Assembly: GCA_013399875.1 (NCBI GenBank)
Contig: VXAZ01005702.1
Coordinates: 599,768 to 663,767, forward strand
DNA length: 64,000 bases
Origin: Gymnorhina tibicen
Lineage: Eukaryota > Chordata > Aves > Passeriformes > Artamidae
Reading direction: 5' to 3'
Made by a program: the position numbers and the translations under genes. The notes below the pieces were generated by a model. That model was not told where the DNA came from. It saw only the letters and a list, made by a program, of their open reading frames with translations, and searched no databases. This document shows, piece by piece, positions 59,778 through 64,000 of the stretch (the first letter of the stretch is position 1; each line of letters begins with the position of its first letter).

Positions 59778-61994
59778 CCTACATGACTTTATATCAAATT
59801 CAATATCAAATTCACGTAAAACAAGAAGTAGCTATCATTGCCTAGAATGACAACATACAGCAAGTAATTTGTACTTCTATAGCATTTGGGTGTGAGACAT
59901 AATGAATCCTGAAGCTGTCTTAAGACTGTTTTTAAGGTGATATAACTAAGTATGTGCTAAGTCAGATGTGCAGCTGCTACAAAGCTTCAAGTTTAGACAA
60001 ATTCCTAGAATGCTGTCTCTGAACCCCTGTATCACCTCTGTATTAGATTAGAGACCCTGGAATGTTCCTCTGATCTTGGAGTTATAACAAATACTTACAG
60101 TACAGAGGGTTATAGCAGGATGATAGATTGCAGCATTTATCCTGCATATTAAATTTACTTATTATCTATGATCCAATAAAATTCAGCTTCTGACCATCTG
60201 TTACAAAGAGCTTTGAAGCTTCATTATTAGGCAATTGTTTCATAATTATTCTGAGAACATGTCTAACGTAAATTTTCTCATTTAAATTATATTATAATTT
60301 ATGGAAGAAGTTTTTAATCTACTTGCTTTTTGCCTAATTGTTTTCAGCCAACATCTGCCAAGTATGAAAAGCTAAAAATATATATAAAAAGTATCATATG
60401 CATCAAGGTTCTTCACACTATTCAGTAAACACAGCAAATGTCCAGTAACAGTTGGTATCCACACAGAAAAAGGCACTAACCATATTGAATACCCTCTTCC
60501 AGCTGTTGAGGCAGAGACTTAAGCCTAGGGAGCTGTTTTCAAATGTATTTGGCTATTTTACCATCTGGTATTTACTGACTCTGGGTGCACTCCTGCTTCT
60601 AGTCATGTGATTTGTACAAATCAAGTCTACAAGAACTAAATCCAGAGGCATAGCTGGGATCAGTTATGTTAGTCAAATGGTGAGAATTTGAGGCTCTTTA
60701 TAGGAACCTGTAGATATGAACTGCTCAAATTTAGCAGAAAGATTCAGGTTCCTTTGAGAACTGCCTTTTCTGAAATTAAAAATATTTTTTTACTTCCCTG
60801 TGAGACATCTGGTCTACTTGCTTTGAAGGAAAACTTACTGCTTAAAGTTTTCAACTTAGGCTAAAAATTTGCTCTGTGAATGGAACTGTTCACCATTTAT
60901 TTAAAAGGAGTTTGAAAATTTCTTCAAATAAAATCTTCCTGTCAAGAGTGAGAAGGTAGGAAGCAAACTGCTGAAGAATGTGAGGAAAGAATGCATATTT
61001 AATCTAACCTGACTACATATATAATGTTTTAGAAACCTTCAGTATTCCTCTAAAACAGGCAGTTGCTTAAATGACTTAGAAAAAAGGTAAAATTAAAAAA
61101 AAAACAAAAACAAAAAAAAAAACCAAAACAACCAATCAAAAACCAAAACAACCCCCAAAAAACAAAAAACAAAAAATAACCTTATCCCAGTCAAACAAAG
61201 ATATTAAAAGGATATGAGCTGTGTAAGGGTATGTGAAATCCATTTCTCTCTAAATATATTGAGTACCTGAATACTTCAACATTTTCATCTGCTGAAGTTA
61301 TTTCAGTTATACAAGATGTAGCAAGAAGCACTGGAGGAAACAGATGAATGTTGGGATAAAATAAGAAAGGCTAATATATTCCTGTAAGCAGTGTGAGATG
61401 GATATAAGTAGTTGGCTTTGGAGTGCAAACAGTACTTATAAATAAAATATTATATAACATTGAACTTAAAAAAGAAGTCAATTCAAAGCAATACTTAAGG
61501 TTTTATTTTCTGAAACCATCCAAGACAGAGAGCTGGCACATCCATATGTATGTTAATGAAGTTCATTAGAAAAGTGATAGAAAGTCGGTAAATACTGAAA
61601 GGAAGACTGGAAACTACAAATTTTATAATTTGGCAATAAATAAAGGAATACCATTTTTTACTGTAGAATGAGGAAACAGGAATATTTGTAAGGAACTGGT
61701 GTCAGGATTGTTTCTAAACATAATTTGGCTAGTGCTAAAATTTTTGCTAGTAATACTCTTACGATTAGATACTATTAAGCACAGAAAGAATGAATCACTA
61801 TATTTTCCTGGCACCAACCTGTAACCCCAATACCAAACCCAAAAATGACTGGGAGAAAAATTCTGAGAAGTTCACAGGACAACTTACAGCTGGGAACTGT
61901 GATATCTTCTGTGCACCTGCATAGTTTAAGTCATTACACCCCTTACAAACCTTGATACATTCAGGATAAAATTATGTCAAGTTTAGTTCTTTAG
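59778..61994. other. Unassigned AT-rich sequence between two LTRs
   Basis: About 2.2 kb with no retroviral coding sequence recognisable in any frame, so the flanking LTRs are not an obvious provirus pair. It contains the A/C-only tract at 61095-61176. Confidence 0.55.
61095..61176. repeat. A/C-only low-complexity tract
   Basis: Eighty-two bases composed of A and C except for a single T near 61136. They consist of A-runs separated by CC and CCCCC. The complementary strand is GGTTTT-like. It resembles the tract at 35338-35464 in style but not in exact sequence. Confidence 0.92.
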
Positions 61995-63123
61995 TGATAC
62001 TGCTTGCTGAATTTAGAGACATAAGATGAGTTTGTGAGACCAGGTTTTGGTACCAGGGGGCAACAAGAGTGACTTTTGTGAGAAACTGCCAGAAGCTTCC
62101 CCCTTGTCCAACACAGTCAATAGGAGCTGGCTCTAAGAAGGACCTGCTGCTGGCCAAGGCCACGACAATCAGAGAACGGAATAATGCCTCTGCGATAACA
62201 TATTTAAAAAGAAGAAAAAAGTTATTGTACAGATCTAATTTCTGCCAGAGAAGAGTGGAGTGAGAACATGCGAGAGGAACAACTCTACAGACACCAACGT
62301 CAGTGGAGAAGGAGCAGCAGAAGGTGCTCCAGGTGCCAGAGTTGAGATTCCCCTGCAGCCCCTGATGCAGACCATGGTGAAACAGCTGTGCCCCTGCAGC
62401 CCGTGGAAGTCAATGGGAGTGTAGAAATCCACCTGCAGCCCATGGAGGAAACCAACACTGGAGCAGGTGGATGCCCAAAAGAGGGTTCTGAACCTGTGCG
62501 AAGCCTGTGCTGGAGCAGGCTCCTGGCAGGGACCTGCAGACCTGTGGAGAGAGGAGCCCACACTGGAACAGGTTTCGTGGTAGGGCTTGTAACCCTGTGG
62601 AGGACCCATGCTGGAGCAGGCTGTGCCTGAAGGACTGCACCCTGTGGAAAGGTGACCCATGCTGCAGCAGTTTGTGGAGAACTGTTGCCCCTGGGATGGA
62701 CTCATGTTGGAGAGGTGTACAAGAACTGTCTCCTGTGGGAGGGACTCCACACTGGAGCAGGACATGGACTCCTCTCCCTGAGCAGTGGCAGGAACAACGT
62801 GTGATGAACTGACTATAACCCCAATCCCTGTCTTCCTGTTCCACTGCTGAGGAGGAGGTTGCGCTGGAAAGTAGGGAGGGATGGGGAGAAGGTTGTTTTT
62901 TAACATTTATTTCACTTATCATTATCCTGTTCTGATTTTGTTAATAATAAATTCAATTAATAGCCCGAAGTTGAGTCTGTTTTGCCCATGACAGTAGTGG
63001 TGAGTGATATCTCCCACTCCTTATCTCAACTCATGAACTTTGTTATATTTTCTCTCCCCTGTCCATTTGTGATGGAGCAGCTTTGGTGGGTGCCTGGCAT
63101 CCAGCCAGGGTCAGCCCACTACA
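61995..63123 (+). mobile_element. Long avian ERV LTR, copy B, near full length
   Basis: Starts near TGATACTGCTTGCTGAATTT at 61995 and runs through TTTGTGAGACCAGGTTTTGG. A TATA-like TATTTAAAAA lies at 62201-62210. The internal ~50-bp repeat array follows (62456-62760), then AATAAA at 62946-62951, CTGTTTTGCCCATGACAG and GGCATCCAGCCAGGGTCAGC. It ends at CCCACTACA (63123). The family is abundant in birds and its U5 end is distinctive. I found no convincing target duplication. The 223-codon minus-strand ORF (62235-62906) and several plus-strand ORFs are by-products of the GC-rich repeats. Confidence 0.92.
62456..62760 (+). repeat. Seven degenerate ~50-bp units inside LTR copy B
   Basis: The core CTGGAGCAGG or a close variant recurs at 62458, 62510, 62562, 62611, 62662, 62707 and 62752, i.e. 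at spacings of 52, 52, 49, 51, 45 and 45. Units also share a (C)CTGTGGA(GG)-type upstream word. The same architecture is visible in copy A near 59105-59370, so the repeats belong to the family, not to this insertion. Confidence 0.85.
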
Positions 63124-64000
63124 ACTGTAATCAAGACACAGATCTTGGTCATTTCTCTGTATTAAACTAAAGAGGCTAAATCTCTTGGTTAGCATGAAGT
63201 TATTTTCCCCAGAACCATGGTTCCTCTAAAGCTGCTTTTAATTCTGCAGCCTGGAGTAAGAGTCCACTGCATAATTCAGTATTCCAATAATGGCATCGAT
63301 ATTTTCTTGGGGAAAAATCCCTGCCAACACCCTGCATCTATTATTTCTCTACTTCCAGCATTCAATTAGCTATCTGAACAAGAGCAAACAGCTTAGAAGA
63401 TAGCAGATGCAATAAATTGTGCCAAGTAGACTCTCCCAAGCTGTACCAGATGAACATGTACTAGCTTGTTTTTCAGCCTTTTTGGTAAAGCTTTCCCCAA
63501 CAGACAAATTAAATGTTTAAGCTTTCTACAGCAGTGCTTCTGATTTCTCTGGAAACCCAAGTATGCAGCCTTTATTAGAGCTGAAATATATGTTGAATCA
63601 ATTTCCAAAGTAATGTTTAATCTGCTTGAAGATAAAAGAGTAATAGAAAAAATCTTTATTCTTAAAAATATTAATGAAAATAATTGTATATGGGGTAGAA
63701 TATCCCATTACCACTTTTAAGTTACCATCTGATTCTGTCACCTTAACGGATAAATTATGGGCATTCCCTCAGCTGTTGCCAAGCTAGAACCAAATTTGTA
63801 AATATTTATGGACATGTGTCATTTATGGTCATGAGCATCATAACTGCTGAATAAACAGTATTTTGTTATTTGCTACACAAACACATTAGTTTCTACAGAA
63901 CCACAAGTAAATCCCCACTATACCTATGTAAGCACCTTCAAAACAAACTTCAACTGGAAACTTTACCTTCAAGAAGAAAATCCATTTGTTGAAACTAAAG
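63124..64000. other. Unassigned AT-rich sequence
   Basis: Nothing recognisable up to the end of the window. Short ORFs show no recognisable feature. Confidence 0.55.

Noticed and set aside
62235..62906. 223-codon minus-strand ORF, the longest in the window
   Set aside because: It lies antisense within a recognised LTR and its Cys/Ser/Gly-rich repeats come from the ~50-bp LTR units. No domain was seen and other frames are open over the same region.
58790..63123. A complete provirus bounded by two LTRs
   Set aside because: No retroviral coding similarity in any frame of the intervening 2.2 kb, and the LTRs differ strongly.
1..64000. tRNA, rRNA, mitochondrial insert or host exons
   Set aside because: Scanning for tRNA B-box-like words, rRNA or mitochondrial gene phrases, and protein-like ORFs with splice sites revealed none convincing. 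A covariance-model and protein search would be needed to exclude small or diverged cases.

Overview
The window looks like a gene-free stretch of a bird nuclear genome. The evidence is many 5'-truncated CR1 LINE copies with the avian-type 3' end (octamer-like ATTCTATG repeats), bird-type ERVL long terminal repeats, and an AT-rich, CpG-poor background without a single convincing exon. The ERVL LTR families are ones I associate with neoavian birds, perhaps a passerine; the species cannot be fixed from this sequence alone. No open reading frame here reads like an intact host protein. The longest (223 codons, minus strand, 62235-62906) is an antisense by-product of a repeat-rich LTR.

Layout. 1-6450 is mostly unrecognised AT-rich sequence with one GC-richer, polyadenylation-like block (about 2215-2786). 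6451-9965 holds CR1 copies on the minus strand. The larger one, about 2.1 kb, still shows a reverse transcriptase FADD motif and contains a 279-bp perfect duplication joined by a single N, almost certainly an assembly artefact. A minisatellite lies at 10.5 kb and a very old CR1 copy at 12.3-13.1 kb. 13487-15360 is a collapsed ERVL provirus (LTR end, gag-region remnant, second LTR). 18.57-22.44 kb is a cluster of three CR1 copies, two abutting by their truncated 5' ends. A small CpG-rich island sits at 26.3-26.5 kb. Further CR1 fragments lie at 30.5, 34.6, 37.0 and 39.6 kb, and an ERVL LTR 5' fragment at 40.7 kb. At 41.3-42.95 kb, minus-strand CR1 sequence includes a rarely preserved ORF1 piece with an SGNH-esterase-like domain. 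44022-44611 is an intact solo LTR with 5-bp target duplications and a duplicated AP-1 consensus. About 44.6-58.7 kb is largely unrecognised sequence with a (CTG)n tract and a GC-rich block at 54.7-55.6 kb. Two old, same-orientation LTRs of one long family (about 1.1 kb, with internal ~50-bp repeats) lie at 58.8-59.8 and 62.0-63.1 kb.

Nothing here forms a working operon, pathway or novel defence-type system. The interest lies in retroelement structure, one assembly defect, a few hairpins, a CpG-rich island and AT-rich stretches that could be conserved regulatory DNA of a neighbouring gene. All identifications are by eye; no database search was run.
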